DNA of 64,000 nucleotides from Branchiostoma lanceolatum (GCF_035083965.1 NC_089722.1:28914642-28978641), one strand, 5' to 3'. Positions 1 to 15,100 are shown, numbered from the stretch's first letter. Numbers and translations are program-made. Notes: a model not told the origin generated them from the sequence alone.

Positions 1-197
1 GCTGAGCAAGTTGAATGTCAATGTTTGAATGTCAAAACTAAATCAGAGATTTTGTTATAGCTGTCACTTCAATTTTCCATTAATTATACTTTAATTTATA
101 GATTTTGTGTTTCTGGGATTAGATCCTTGATTGGGATGTCACTGTTATATATTCTGTATTTAATTTATAAACTCATGTTGAATCTTCAGTCTTGCAG

Positions 198-3100
198 CCT
201 CACTGAGTGCAGATGCAAAAGAAGACAGCCGAAAACCAGTCTTTACCTTCCAAGGTGCGTACCAGTGTTATATAAGTTATAACATGATACGTCTACAATA
301 TAATTCATCTATCAGTCATGATTCATCTCATCTGGTACATAGGTTAACATTAAACTGACTTTTCCTGCAGACCGCCTATATATAGGCGCTACGCATAATG
401 TGCGGGTCCTGCGGACCGCCTATATATAGGCGCTGGGGGTATTTCCGGCACGACCGCGTCCCACTCCGGCGTAACCCCCGAAACCCGGAAGTAACATAGT
501 GTTGCCACATCGTCGGGGTCAAGGGTCAAAATTATTGTTGCGCAATTCGTCCCAAGACGCATGCGTGGTATGTTAATGAGGCCATATGTTAATGAGGCGG
601 CCATCATGGTGCGTCGTCTGCTGGTATGTTTTCGGAGAGATATTTTCCGTGTTTCTGGCGGCAATATCGGTGTTTAAACGCCAAAATGGATCGGTACACG
701 GTCGAAGATGTTCCAGAGGACATTTTCACGAACGATTCAGTGGTGGAATATCCTTTATCAAGTGAAAATTCCGCTGAAATCAGTGACAGTTCTGGCGAAG
801 ACGGGGAGTCACAACATCGGCCTCGAAGACATGTCGGGGCAAGCGGAGAGGGACCCTTACACGTTGCTGATGAACTTGAAAGCGGCGCTGACGCTACTTT
901 TAGCCGTGGAAGAGCTCGGGGCACTTACCGAGGACGGCGTGGACGTGCCCGGGGAGGTAGTGGACGTGGTCGCTGGCGGGGAAGTTGTGCATGATTTCTA
1001 TTGTGGGGCTGACCAGTCTCAGACTTTGATAGCCATATACTCACCTGTTGTAATATCTGCAATTCGTATTTCTTTACATATAATACGATGTATTATTCTG
1101 ATGTTGTCAAAACTGGTCAGAAACTTTGTAGTCTTCGTAGAAACCTGTGTGTTGATGCTATACAAAGGCATATGAAAGCATAGTGGAATAATGTACTTTT
1201 TATTGCTTTTTATGTCTTTATTGTAATATAGCCTTCAGTATAGATTGTAACAACTGTATGTTGATATGACAAGAAAGTTTAGACTATAAGCTTTCGACTC
1301 GTGCATAGAAAGCTAGAATGTCAATTGTTCTATGGCTACAGCATGAAGTGTACTGTTCTGTATGAGAGTGTAGATTTTGCTCAAAAGTGAGTTCAGCACC
1401 AAAGGCAGTCTACAACCATATACATGTACTCACCTGTTACAATACCTGTGTATTTTACTTCTTCACATGTATCATTCTGATGTTGCCAGGACTGGTCAGC
1501 AACATTGTAGTCTTGGTAGAGACCTCTGTGTTGGTGCTATGCAGCAGTATATGGAAACTTTGTGGAATAATGTACTTTTTATTGCCTTTTGTATCTTTAT
1601 TACCTTTGTATTCAAAGATATTACTTTGTTTGGAATTCCAAAGATAATACCTGTTGTAAGCTTTCAGCTGATGTGTAGGAAAGTGATTGTAATAGAGGTA
1701 AAGAAAGAAGTATACTAATTCTAAATGGCTCAGGTTTTCTACAGAAAAGCCAGTTCAGCACCGTGGACATTGTATGGTCATAAACCTACCTGCTGAGATA
1801 CCTGGGTGAACTTATTCATCATAGATATAGCTCTGATGCTGTCAGGATGTGTCAGGAATGCTGCAGCTTTGATATTGGTACTTTTTATATGGTTCAGATA
1901 CTTCAATACAAAAGGTTTTTGAAAAAAGGGTTTTTTATTGATTTATTGCCATTATCAATCAATACAGGTAGGTGCAGGCAACATTTGCAATATATTTCTG
2001 AAAAGTAGAGACTCTTAGCTTTGTATTGATATATAACTTTATAGAGTTATTTGTGGGCAAAGTATTAAAAAAATAGCAAAGTTAAAGCAGTACCCCTCCT
2101 TTAAATAGGGTCAAAAAAGCCCAGCACAGGGACTACTATATGGTAAAAAAAGTCCAGCAGGACAAGGGTTAAGAAGTTTGATATAGAATCTCATCTGAAT
2201 TGCGCATATACCGGTAACACTAGTTTATAGAAATGACCGATTCTTGATTTTTGTCTCACAGCTCACAATGGTCCAGTGTATACACTCTCTTCCACGGAAC
2301 GTTTTCTTATCAGGTAGGACTCACATGTACATTATGAATTATTTCCTTATCCCTTCACTTCTAATAGTCAGGAATGATATAAGAGGTGTCACAAAGCTGT
2401 CTACTATTAGTCTTTTATCTTCCTATGTTTTATTCTATAGTGTAATTCCATCATTACGATATTATGTGCATTTGAATGTCAGTTTGTGTTTTTGTTGCAA
2501 AAATCATAAGATGCTGATTTACTCAATATGTGTACATGTTTAAACTTTTACAACTATTTTAGCCACATTTATGTCATACCTATAGCTACATGTAGGCCAT
2601 AATAACATTTGATACAGCTATTCCAGACCGATGTGTATTTTACTGTATCCCACAGGCTTCCGTGGAATAATTCAAACATGATTCGGATGTGCCGCATGCA
2701 CCGCTCTAAAAAGAAAAAGTAAAAAAAAAAACTGGATTCAGACATTGGAACTGATGTTCTTACAATTTTTTTTATTTGAGGACACCAAATTTTTTCAACT
2801 TCTGGGACATTACACATCGAAATGTGTGTTTTCACGACATGGGTGGTATAAGAATACAACACGATGTTGTGTTCTCTATATACACCTATTACCAACATGT
2901 CATGCTGTATACAATGTACTAATATTTGATGCTGTCAACTTCAAATACTGAAACTGATGTACATGTACATGGGCATTGTCTTGCAACAGGTTAACAAATG
3001 AACTGTTCATTATACCTAAGCTCACCATTCCACTAATGGAATAATGGAATCCTTCAAGTACAATTACCCTGTCTAACACTGAGTGTTCCCACAAGTGCCC

Positions 3101-6100
3101 TGAAGACGCTCTTATAGATCAACTTGCTCCAATATTGATTTTCGGCAGTCTGGGAGTTACACATTTAGCATGCTAGCAAGACCATCATTTTATCGATCAT
3201 GTCTTCCAGAGGCTTTTTCCTACCCCCAGAACATGTTTCAATGGCAATCATAGATAAGAAGATGAGATTTTGACTTAATAAGTAAGTCTTGTATGATCCA
3301 TACTCCTCATGGGATGACTTCATCTTCTGTATTATACTTTTGTAACTTTATGTATCGATAAATCTTGATTTGGATAACATGGTTTATGATGCACAAGAAC
3401 GCTGTACTGTTTCATTACAGTTCTGTAACAGTTACATTTGTATGTCTGTACATAAAATCCCAGAATTTCAATTGCGGCTTTTATGTAGCATATGAAGATG
3501 AGAGATTGGGGTGAAAATACAGTTTAAAATTGCTGTCTTTACCACCAAGGCACCAACACATTTTTCTGGATAGCAGTCAGCAAAATTTTGCATTTTTGTT
3601 TCAATTTTTGAGAACTTTAATGCTTGTAAACCAGCAAGAAAGAGTTTTTTGTGTGCCTTGGACATTGAATAACTGCATTCCGTCTTTAGTACACACCTCT
3701 ACAACCTTGAGAAAGTGATTCACTATTTTCACATGCACAAGACATTATAAGTTTCAGATTCAATCAAACTCCCCATTTGACAGTCAGCACAGAGATTATC
3801 TCATTTGCATGCCCAAGGTATTCTCTCAGCGACAGGAAGCAAAAGGTCTCTTATCACTCTTCTCTTCTACGTGCCCGTTGGGAACTGTACGCATTACAAC
3901 CTTGGGTTGAACGTCTACCTTTAACCCGGTCTTAATTTCTTTTTCAATATCAGCGTTCCCTATCTCACCAAGGACAGGCAATACGTCCCCTTCTCCTGGT
4001 AATTCACGCCAGTGATTACCCTTCATGCAATGTCAGCAGTCAAAGTTACGACTCCGGCGGTGGCCGTAGCATTGAGCGGGGAAGCCGTAACAAAGAATCA
4101 TTGATTGTACTTTCATCACCAAGTGCCTTGAGGATAGACACTCATTTGGACGCAGAGGAAATTTATTCAACCGTTTTTATGTCATCACATCATCACATGA
4201 AAGCTTACGATTGGTTGTTTATAGAGCAATTTGCTTCCAGATTGTTAATTACTTCAAGCAAAGATCTAAGGCTTCTTGTGTTTTTTATCATAAGTGGTCT
4301 TCTTATAATTAGAGTGTCGTGTATTTTCTGGAAGCAATAAAAGGGATTGTAATGTCCATATGCATGGACGCCATCTGCCATATTCATCTGATGCAGACTG
4401 TCTGTTCAAGGTGGGGTAAAGTATTGCTGTGCATGTGGTCGTTACTTGTACAGTGTCACTTATTGATTTTATCCACACACCCCTGGACCCTTGTGCTCCC
4501 TGGGTAGACTCCTCATTTTATGGATCAGGACAGTTAAATTAATTTTCCAAGCCATATGGGAAACGCGGGATGGCCTCTCTGGGGAAAGTTTGTTGTACAA
4601 GTTTTCAATATTGCAAACTTGTAGCTGTCTGTTTCTTCATTGATTAAAACAATGGAATCTTCACATAGGGAAATAGCTACAGATCCCCACAGTCTGATGA
4701 CGATTACTACCACATTTTCCTTTCAACATTTAATTAGTCTGCTATTTCCCATGCCTTTCAGTGCTGGCACAGGTGATATTAAAGCGTGGAGCTGGGCTGA
4801 CATCTTGAAAAAGGTGATATTTGTGATTTTTGTTTTAAATGGGGTAGGGAATTTCTCAAGCAGCCTTTGTAACCCATCCTTCTCCTTTTGGGTCAGTTAG
4901 TCCTCAGTTGAGCTACAGTTACTACATGTATGTACATTGTATATATATTATGTAACCTGTAACCTCGGAGTGACCTTTGCGACACACCTTGAAGTGACCT
5001 TCGGGTTTTGTTATATTGTGACGATTGAGTCCAAATGAATAGCATTTCAGTTTTTAAGAGGGACTACCCATAACACTATTGCTGGTAGAAATGTTCCCAC
5101 TGTTAGTCATGGTAATATTGCACCACCTAGCAGACTGATGTATTACTGCATCTGTTGAAAATAGTTATTGTGGTTTCTCCTTTTCTGAATGTTAACCTTT
5201 AGCTGTTGCAAAGTACATGTACAATGTACATTCCCAATTATGTGTATTTTCTTGATATGAATGAAACTTATCTGTGTGTTTTATGCAGAGCCCTAAAGTG
5301 CAGTGGTCTCTGTCACCTCCTTTCAAGTAAGTTTCTATTGATGATCATGTCTCTGTGTATCTTGAAAAATGTATTGACCGATACATGCTTGCTTTTTTGC
5401 TGTATGATTATGAAATCAAAATTCAAGAAGATTATTTGATGTGACGGATTAATATCTATTATGAATACATGACTATCAGTGATTCCAGTACTTGAACATG
5501 TAGAAACTTATTGCTTCATTTTACAGCCACAGTTTTGATAATCCTGAAACGAACAGCGTAGTGATAACAAAGGTATGTTAGCAGTGTTATTCCTGAGTTT
5601 TTTTCCTTCACAAATATCCTCTTGCCTCACATACGTAACCAGCGCATGTCATCACAAGGAGCAGATAAATCAAATAAGGTACTAATGAAATGATTACTAA
5701 GCTTTGCAATACCAGCTTCATCTGCTAGGTGTTACCAAACACTGTCTTTACCTTAGGACTGACAGAGAGCTTTGATGAGTTGCAAGTTAGCCTGTCTGTT
5801 TTATTGTCCCAAAAGAATTTGCTAAGAATAATACATGTATAAAGGAATGATAAGTATTAAATATCATTTGTCAGGGATCCTTTGAAATGAGTCAGTACAA
5901 ATGTTGGAACAAAACAAATGTTGGAACATTACATCAAAATTTCCACTTTACTCTTTCTCTAAGATACATAGTCACTTATTAATTTCAGGAATTAAGTTTG
6001 TGTTCATCAATGTATTTTCAGGATGGGATGCTGTGTTCAGGATGTGGAGACAACAATGTATATCTGTGGGACATGCAGTCAGGAACATGCACAGTGAGAT

Positions 6101-9100
6101 TCTGTTTTTTTGGTTGCTTTGTTTAGGCCACACCATTTTTTTTTTTGCTTCTCGAAATAGCCTGTCCTGTTTTTCCCATTTTGGGTCGCTATTCCCATTT
6201 ACAATTTTTTACTCACGATTTTACTATTTGTTCAGTTGTAAAACTCAACAGCCAACGAAATAGATTATAAAGGCCTGCACATACCTAAAAAGTGTGGTCA
6301 CATTTTATCATAAGTTATCATTTTCATTCATTAAAACTATTTCTCAATATCAATCCATATATTACATAGCAAAAGGTAATTTTGTTACTGAAATAATATT
6401 ATAGTACTAGCTCAAAGAAAGGGGTGCATTTGCATAAAACGAGCCATACAAAGCTGAAACTTGAATAATCCTCTCATTCTTTATGTTATGTAAACCCTTA
6501 TCTTCACCCCAGACTATTTGCAAACAATTTTATTTTTATTTTTTTCGCCCTGTTGCTCCAATTTTTCCTGAAAAAATCTGAGAAGCAACAAATTAAATTG
6601 GTGTGGCCTTAATGAAGTTAAAACCTCCTTGCTCTGTTTTTAAATATATCATTTTATTCGTGTTCATTGATAACTTGTGACTGGATAGTAATACAGTGAT
6701 TTTGATATTTTACATTAACTGTTTGTCAGCTTACAGGATGAGGGCATTTTTATGTGTGACAATTTTGAATATGTGGCAATTTATTTCCACAGAACACACT
6801 TAAAGGCCATACAGACTACATCCATGCTCTTACCTTGAGGGGCAATGACCAGCAAGTGGTGTCTGCTGGGGAAGATGGGGCCGTTAGAATATGGGGTAAG
6901 ACTTTTGTCCATACTGTTTAATTTTTGCTTAATGCTTTAATCAGATTTTGTGAAACCAGGTAAAGAAATATTGCACAACACATGGTTACTATGTTATATG
7001 ATCAACAGTCTTACCTGTTTTGCCAATTGAATATCATCACTTTTACCTAAACTTTTATCCAGATTTGCGAGATTCCAGAGAAGCAGTCCATGTTTTGGAG
7101 CCTTACAAACATGACGTGAGTACATATATTAAACAAATCTTTGTAAAATTTACTGTAGTTGTAACTCGTAACAAACATGTGGAATACCAACACTCTGCTC
7201 TTAGATCAACAGTGATATAGTTACATGTTGTACAAGTTTTGATGCTAACTTCAAACTCTAAGATGATGCTTCTGTTACTCGTTGTTTATTGTACAAACAC
7301 AGAAATAGACTTGTGTCTATAAGGAATATATGTACACTACACATACAATGTATGTACATTTATACATGTAGCTGTTTGTGATACCTCAGTCTAAGTCTGA
7401 AGTTCAACTGCTTACCTTTTGTTTGTTTCTTTCATTCATATCTCCATTTATTTAGTGTTTAATTTTTCAAGTTTTACACTAAGTCTAGTCTTCCTGGAGT
7501 CTGCTTACATTACATACAATGAAATTGAAAAAAAAAAAGAACAAAAACGTATATACAATTGTTAGACAAAGTCAATTAAACAAAATCAAATGTGGTGAAC
7601 TTAAAAATGTGAAACCTGTTGCAGGTGTGTGCCAGACCGGAGCAGGGCAGGTGGATCGGGTGTGTAGCTGTGGACAGTGGTGATGACTGGCTGGTAAGAA
7701 GTACAAAATGTACACTTGTCCTTTTATCAATCTGGTCAAGAAGGGAGCATTATAAAAACTCCATGCCAGCCCAGAATAACTGCTTTTGTGTGCCACTAGT
7801 TAGAATTGAATATTGGTCAGGGCTGCCTCCAGTACATGTAATAGCTATTTTTCTGATTACCGGTATGTACTGTCTTCTGTTTGCTACTTATGATACATTG
7901 ATAGCAGTGAGAAAATGTCACATAGGACGTCCATGTACATATTCATGTAGGCAGAGGAAAAAGAAATTTAAAAACACAGGCAAGAGACAGTTGCAGACAA
8001 GATATCATCCCTCATGCTGAGAAGTAACCTTGAAACTGCCCAGTTGGACTCAACCCAATCTGTAGACACGTCTGAACGCACTTAACAGCTATCTAGGGCT
8101 GGAGACACCATGCTGGTAACATAGCGAAAACAGGGTGTGCCATTATCATGCCATGGAGTATAGATACTATAATGCATTACATTCATTACATTCATACAGG
8201 TGGTATGGGGCCCCCATACACTGATACTCCTGTGGAGGTTTTATGTTCAAGGTGATTTTCACTTGGAGATCACAGAATCGACATAAAGCATCGGAAAAGG
8301 ACAGCAGGAACAAATTTAATACTCAATGAGAGAACACTACAGATAGTATTGAGGGATACAAAAAGTCTTTATAGTTGTACGGTGGCAGAACACACAAGTC
8401 AGGAACAGCAGTTACTCTATAAGCTGCCACTCCAAGAAATATCTGTGATACAAAAACATGCCTGTATGCTGTGCTCGGTTTTATCTGGGATAGAGTGTTC
8501 CCCAAAAGAAAACAGCACATGTAGTGAACGAAACCTGGAAGTGAGTAGCGCCGGGCAGTTTTGCGGGTTACGGGTCAGAGGTCAGGGGTCAAATGGAAGC
8601 CTTAAGAGCATGTACTGGGCGAAACTCTGGCAGCTTAAGGCTGAAAGAGGCTTTTATTTGACGTCATGATAACTATAATCTGAAAATATTTCAATTCCCC
8701 GACGCCCATATTTGTAGGTAATTGGATTAAAGCAGCAGATGTTGGCGTGTTTAAGAGACGTACACGGAAAATGACAATGAAGAAAAGCCTGTATAAAAGG
8801 GTTAACAGAAAATGGGTCCAAATTCCAATGTGAGAACACATATTTGTTACTTCAACAAAACAACTTACTGACATATAACTGCTTTAACTATGCCAACACA
8901 GTATCTGTTCAGCATATTTGCTATTCCCCCTCTTTGAGGTTCTGTTTAATGTTGCTAGTCCTGTGTGGACAGATGTCGCTTCATTAGAAGATAAAACGTA
9001 AAAGTGTCATTATGATAGTATGTCTTCTAAGCTGTTGGAGTGATGCTTGGAATAGTGTCAAGCCTGGCTTTTCAGAGGAGAAAACCTGTGAAATCACTCT

Positions 9101-12100
9101 AAAGATTAAGGCTGAGTTATTACTTAGCAGAAGTGCTTTTTTGCTGAGAGAAATCAAACAGCTTTACTGTGCTTTAGTCTAACTAAATCACCTCTTATTG
9201 ATAAAGTATAAAATGTCCAGAAACAAATACAATAGTAACATTTTTGTTTATAAAACTCATATACAACATGTACACTCATACTGGAGTTTACTTCGTACGG
9301 GTGTTTACTTCATAATGGTCTTTGCTTCGTACTGGTGTTTCTTGCTTCAGGCATACCAGCCTTTTCTTTAATTCAACAAATTCTTTAGTATGTCCACTCT
9401 AAAGATTAGACAGAGATTGTACCATAAAGATTGTACAAATGCTAAGTGTTTTTACTTACATAAAAGGAAGAATTAAATGGTAGGCTTGGACAGTGATGTA
9501 AAGATGACTTGCTTTGTGATTGAGGGAGAATTTGGGGGAAAAACTGTCTTTATTACCAGAGTATTGGTTTTCTCCCCCAGGCCATCCGCTAAGTGGAACA
9601 GTCCAGATAAACAAGATAATGCAAAGTTCTGGTCAGTCGAGGCAATTGGGTGTAACATCATTTGCAGCCAGCTTTCGAAGAAAAGGCCAAGAAAATATCA
9701 GTAAATCTCTGTGAGAAGAGAATGTATAGGCCTAATAATCTGACTTGACATGGAACAATTGGGTCATAAATTGATTTATTCACGAACCGGGTACTCTAGG
9801 ATTTCATCAGGAAGAAAACGCTTGAACAAAATGAAATGGAGCATAGCTGATGATGGGAATTAGGTCAACACGTTTGAGGTCACACATCAATCAAATTTTC
9901 CCAAAATATCTGCCAGCTGATGCCTCATTTACATGCCCTGGTGTTGTTTCAAATGACCCACATATATCAATCATGGCCAAACTGGGTGGCAAATCCAATC
10001 AGGTGTTCTTTATAAATGGCTTCCCCTAAATGTGCTTAGGGTGGAACCAACATATGGTACACTTTGATTATAGGCTGATGGTTTGGGTACCATTTACATG
10101 TTATTATTTTTTCACAACAATGCTAAGATTGGAACCAACATATGGTACACTCAAGTTATTATTTTTTTCACAATGACATGGAGCATGACGGTGTGTCCGG
10201 CAAAAAGGAACGACTTTGTGCAATGTGAATTGTATACGCATTCATTTTGTATCCAAAGACATGCATTCATTTATTACCAAAATGTCACAATCCACACACT
10301 ATCATTACCTGTGACTTCATTTTCCAATAGTGCCATCTTTTAGAAGGAATCACTCCTGAGGAAGTTGTTGTGCCTCTTTCATTGAGCACTCTTGACTTGT
10401 ACTGTATACTGTCCACAAATCTGGGTTCCTCGTGGGTAAATTTAGTATACTCTGGCATGGGTCAAGGATGTATAAAGTTTACCTTCTGCGATTTACGTCC
10501 TTGCCATAACCTTGGTTGTCTAGCGACGTTATGTCCTCATTGTAGATTTTCCCTTTTGACACTTTGAACCAATTCTGTCTTGCCTTCATCAACCCAGATC
10601 TAATGATTAGGGCCATTTTTCTCTATCTACCCTATTTGTGGCGAAAAGACGTAAATGGCTCTCCATTGGTTACAGGTCTGTGCCGAACGCCTCTTAAGAA
10701 TTTAGGTCAATGGTTGCCGCTTGGTCAACAATTACCCCTTTGGTCAGTGGATACAGGCTAGGTCAACAATTGATTCTCTCTGACCAGTAATCTCTGTCAC
10801 TAATTGCAGGATGTAAGTGTCAGTACACCGAAGGGAAAAGGCCAGATTAAAGAGGCCAGATTGTGCAAAGATACTGCCTGATTTTTCCCTCTGAAGTCTA
10901 AATACGTAACTATGATATTGTGACTTTGCCACCAATAAGAGATATTGGAATACTCCTGCATCTGAATTGTGTAGAATTGAAGATGACCTTGACACTTGCC
11001 CTTCGGAGAATCCCACTTTACCAATGTTGTTCATCTTGACTCGACTGCTAGGCAAAAAAATTTACTTTCCCTTTTAGGAAGTAATGAATGTTTGACTATC
11101 TTTGAAACTGAAACAATGGAGAAACAATATATTTCAGTGTTCTGGACCTTGATATTAGTTTTATTCTTGTCACATCAAAACAAGAAGCAAAATCACACTC
11201 ATCATATGTTACGCTTAGATTCATCCTGCTTTCCGCCAGTGATTCCAATTCCTTCCCATCACGCCTTGCTGTCAGAAGAGATGGGGTCACCAGGAGTGTG
11301 GTATGATGTCATATTCCACAAAATCAGGTCATTGACCACACTTTCGAGGCCACCAACTCTGTTCCTGAGGTCACCATCTGTTATATGAGGGCAGGGTCCT
11401 AGTTCCACCCACCCATTCAGGTCATCTGGGTCTTTTATAGGTCAAACATCCTGGTTCTTTGGAGGATGTGGCCTGATTTGGGGTCGCTGACCTTCCAATA
11501 TTTTCTCAATGTTCCATAAGCCTATCACATGATGATTAGCCTGTAATCAGGTTGCTAGGCCACATGGGAAGGTAACCAGGACAGATGATAAACAACAAAA
11601 GTGGGCATGGGAAGCCTGACCCAAATAAGGAGATTATTAACACCTTCACAAATATAGATGGGATGCCCTCTGTACAATGTTACAGGATGCGCATCTTATG
11701 CCCTGGATGGGCACAAGTCATAGGTGAAGATAAGAAATAAGATAACCAGATTGTCAATGATTGCTTCCAAGTAATTACAGAAGCATAATTGATGTAGGTT
11801 AACAGTAAAAACAGATGCTGCTTTCTTCATCCCTTATCGCAGAAGAGGAAAAACCTGTTGGTCTTTCCCAGGAGATATCAGTATAGCAAATTGTTGTGAT
11901 GATATATATGCAGCAAAAAAAAAAGGATGCTGAAAAGAGCTCCATTCTATGACTAATTCTCAGATTGCTGAGGCTTAGTGTGTAGATGAGAAACATTAGT
12001 CTTGGTTCTAACCAGCCCCAAGCCACTCCCCCCAGCATGTGCTCCAGTTAAGTCAGGCCTTGATGCAATCAATATTCAAAGTGTTGCAGTTTAATCTATT

Positions 12101-15100
12101 AAGTGGCTTGTGTAAAGCTTTGGTCCAGAAAGCCTCTATTTGCTCTCTGATGTCATACGATACATGTTTGTTTGGGTAAGCCTTTTCAGTTTGCCCTATT
12201 TTTTTGTCTCAGCTATCATTCATTCAGAAAATGAATTAGCCTGTACAAAGTGTCTGACACTTATAAACAGTCTAAAGCATTCCAAGTATGCCATTTATAC
12301 CTTTATGTCAGAAAGAGGGAATTATACAAGGGTGCTTCAGTAGAATTGGGGTTAGAGTGAACAAACACTTCGACTGTTGTCAAGTATCACATTATAAACC
12401 TGTATTTTCAAAGGATTAACATTAACAGTGCTTGTGGTAGAGACCTGTCATTGATCATTGTAAAGACAAAGTGTAGTGTGCTCTTTTGTACATTACATAC
12501 AGACATGGTGGCACTTAGATCTCTCAGATAACCCACCAAGAAAAAAGAAGCTACCAGTAATACTGTAATGTGACATCAAAGAAACCTTGACTACCATCAT
12601 GTTAGATCAAAGAAACCACTACTCTGTCATGTAATATCAAAGAAACTACTACTTTCTTGTCATAATGAAGAAACCACTATACCGCCTTGTTACAACAAAG
12701 AAATCGCTACTTTCATGTTTTATTGAACAGACCAGTAGTGTCATGTTTATATATTGAAAAAAAAAAAGATACTGTAATGTTACATCAAAGAAATCAATAC
12801 TTAAATGTTACGTTAAATAACCAAATACAGATTAAAAGTGGCAGACTCGAGTGGCAATTTCTAAAAGATCAAACAGGTCCATCTCAATCTATAACGGTGG
12901 TGTTTTATCCATTGTATTCCACTAGAATATTGGATTATGTTTTACATTTAACCTTTAGCTCTCTGAAATAGCCATTTGGCACCTAATTCCCTATTGGTTA
13001 CAGAGTTAGGCAGCAGGGAGAAGGTTAATTGGTGCGGGCTCTGTTGTCCATTGCACCAGATTCCCATATCAAACCTTCCGTCCCATCATTCCTTGCTGTC
13101 CAGTGGTGATGTCATATTCCACAAAATCAGGTCATTGGCCACACTTTGGAGGCCACCAACTCTGTTCCTGAGGTCACCATCTGCTATATGAGGGCAGGGT
13201 CCTAGTTCCAACCACTCATTGAGGTCATCTGGGTCTTTTATAGGTCAAACATCCTGGTTCTTTGGATGCTTATTAGCATGTTTTCAACATGGTCGTAATT
13301 TTCCAGCCAGTATCAATGTACATGACTGTACAATGTACATGATAGCAATTCAAACAAGCAGACTTTATTTGCTGTGCATTTTTCTTCATGCATCTTCATA
13401 TTGAAATCTTCCTCCACCAACGTTTGCTCATATTTTAGAGCAAATTGCTTAAATTTTGCATCTTGAGTTTTGAATTTGTCCTTGTGTTATAGGTGTGTGG
13501 AGGTGGGCCATCCCTGTCCCTGTGGCACATGAGGTCGATGACCCCAGTGGTGGCCTTTTCCACCCCAAACTCTAGTCAGAATGTGGTGATGTTCCAAGAA
13601 GACCAGGTATGTTTTCCAACCTTTTCTTTGCTATTGTTAGCGGATGTGATTGTCGCTAAGTATGTGGTGTTCCATGACGTTGTCCTGTTACACACAACAT
13701 TATAGCCTGGTATATTCCATTATCTTTCTAGATTATGTCTGCTTCCAATGATACAAACACTACATGTACTTCTGAACACTAAAATTATAGGGAATAGATC
13801 ACAGGCTAACTAGCCTGGATACCAGACCCACAATCTCTTAAATATCTATCCCACGCGATAGATATTTTAGAGATTGGGGGTCTGGCATCCAGGCTACAGG
13901 CTAACAACATTATAGCCCAGAAGTAGAGCATCTGTTGACCCCCATTGATAATTGGCCTGGTACCCAGAAACTGGCATACAGCACCCTGGGGCTGGTCAAT
14001 TTATCAGTGATGGTCGATTATCTGTCGGCATCCTTTCAACATGTCAGCCTTAATCTCCAAGCAGATGTCGGGGTAGATGTTGGGATTCTCTGATAACCAT
14101 TACGCAAATCATCATGTTGGTGTGGCTATTAGTGAAGCCTGACTGTCCAGAAAACATTCCAGTTTTCTAACCCAACATCTGCTTGGAGATTAACGCCCCA
14201 TCGTTGCCACTGCCAGCAGCTTGATTTTCTTCTCTGATACTGTGATAGTTCTAGCTTTGACCAGCAGATTTTGTATATGATAAGCAAACAACAAGTCTAC
14301 ATGTAGAAAGGCTGTTAACTTTTATGTACATGTATCATGGCACTCACCATATTGATCCTATGAATTGCTTGAATAGAATCTAAATGGTCTAACAAGAGCT
14401 TGTATAGTGTGATCCCTGACTTGCTTGGCTTTGTCAGCCATGAAAAATTCTGCAATCATATATGTACCTGTACCATGAAGTGACTATACAAGCTTTTCAT
14501 TTGACGTCATCTGTGCCATGTTGGATTACAGTGTCATCTGTAAACCACACAAGGATGATGCTGCTTAATCCAATTATCTGCCAACATGGACGCTGGGGAT
14601 TTGAATCATAATTATCAATTATTATGACGTCAATGAAAAGCCTCTATAAGAGAAACACTTTGAGGATAATTTACTGTGTTCTTATTGTTGCATCAAAAAG
14701 TAAATTCTTACATGAAAGAAATGAGCAATTTCTAAAAGATCAGACAGGTACATCTCAATCTATAACAGTGGTGTTTTATCCAGCCTCTATAAGAGAAACA
14801 GTTATAAGATAACTTTGCATTTTTTTGCCAGATCATGTCAGCGGGGTCTTCCCCCTGTGTGAACCATTGGAGCATGAATGGGGAGCTGCGTTCTCAGGTC
14901 CCCTGTACTCCACCGTGTATCTACAGTATGGCCATCAATACTAACTCCGCCAGCTATAAGGTCAGTACACAGTCTTATCATCAGTCACCTGGCTGTAGCC
15001 AAGATTATGTTTTGGGAGGGTTCTTTTGTAGATTTTGGGACAAGCGAGTACCAAAGGCATAGCCTGAGTGTCATCCTTGTTCCCTTCACCAAGGAAAAGC

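Larger units (their letters stand above)
372..2172 (+). mobile_element. Decayed piggyBac-type transposon in a THOC6 intron
   Basis: The right end is recognisable: on the - strand it reads TTAA followed by CCCTTGTCCTGCTGG, the TTAA target duplication plus CCCT-type terminus typical of piggyBac elements (TTAA at 2169-2172). A 122-codon reading frame starts near 626, with an internal ATG at 686. It has an acidic, Ser-rich start ([18 protein letters not shown]) like the N-terminal arm of piggyBac transposases, and then an Arg/Gly-rich tail ending at TGA 992-994. Downstream, three decayed copies of a Cys-containing segment (about 1100, 1480 and 1830) resemble the C-terminal Cys-rich domain. No catalytic DDD core was seen, so the element is non-functional. 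The left boundary is uncertain: no matching left terminus was found. Confidence 0.6.
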
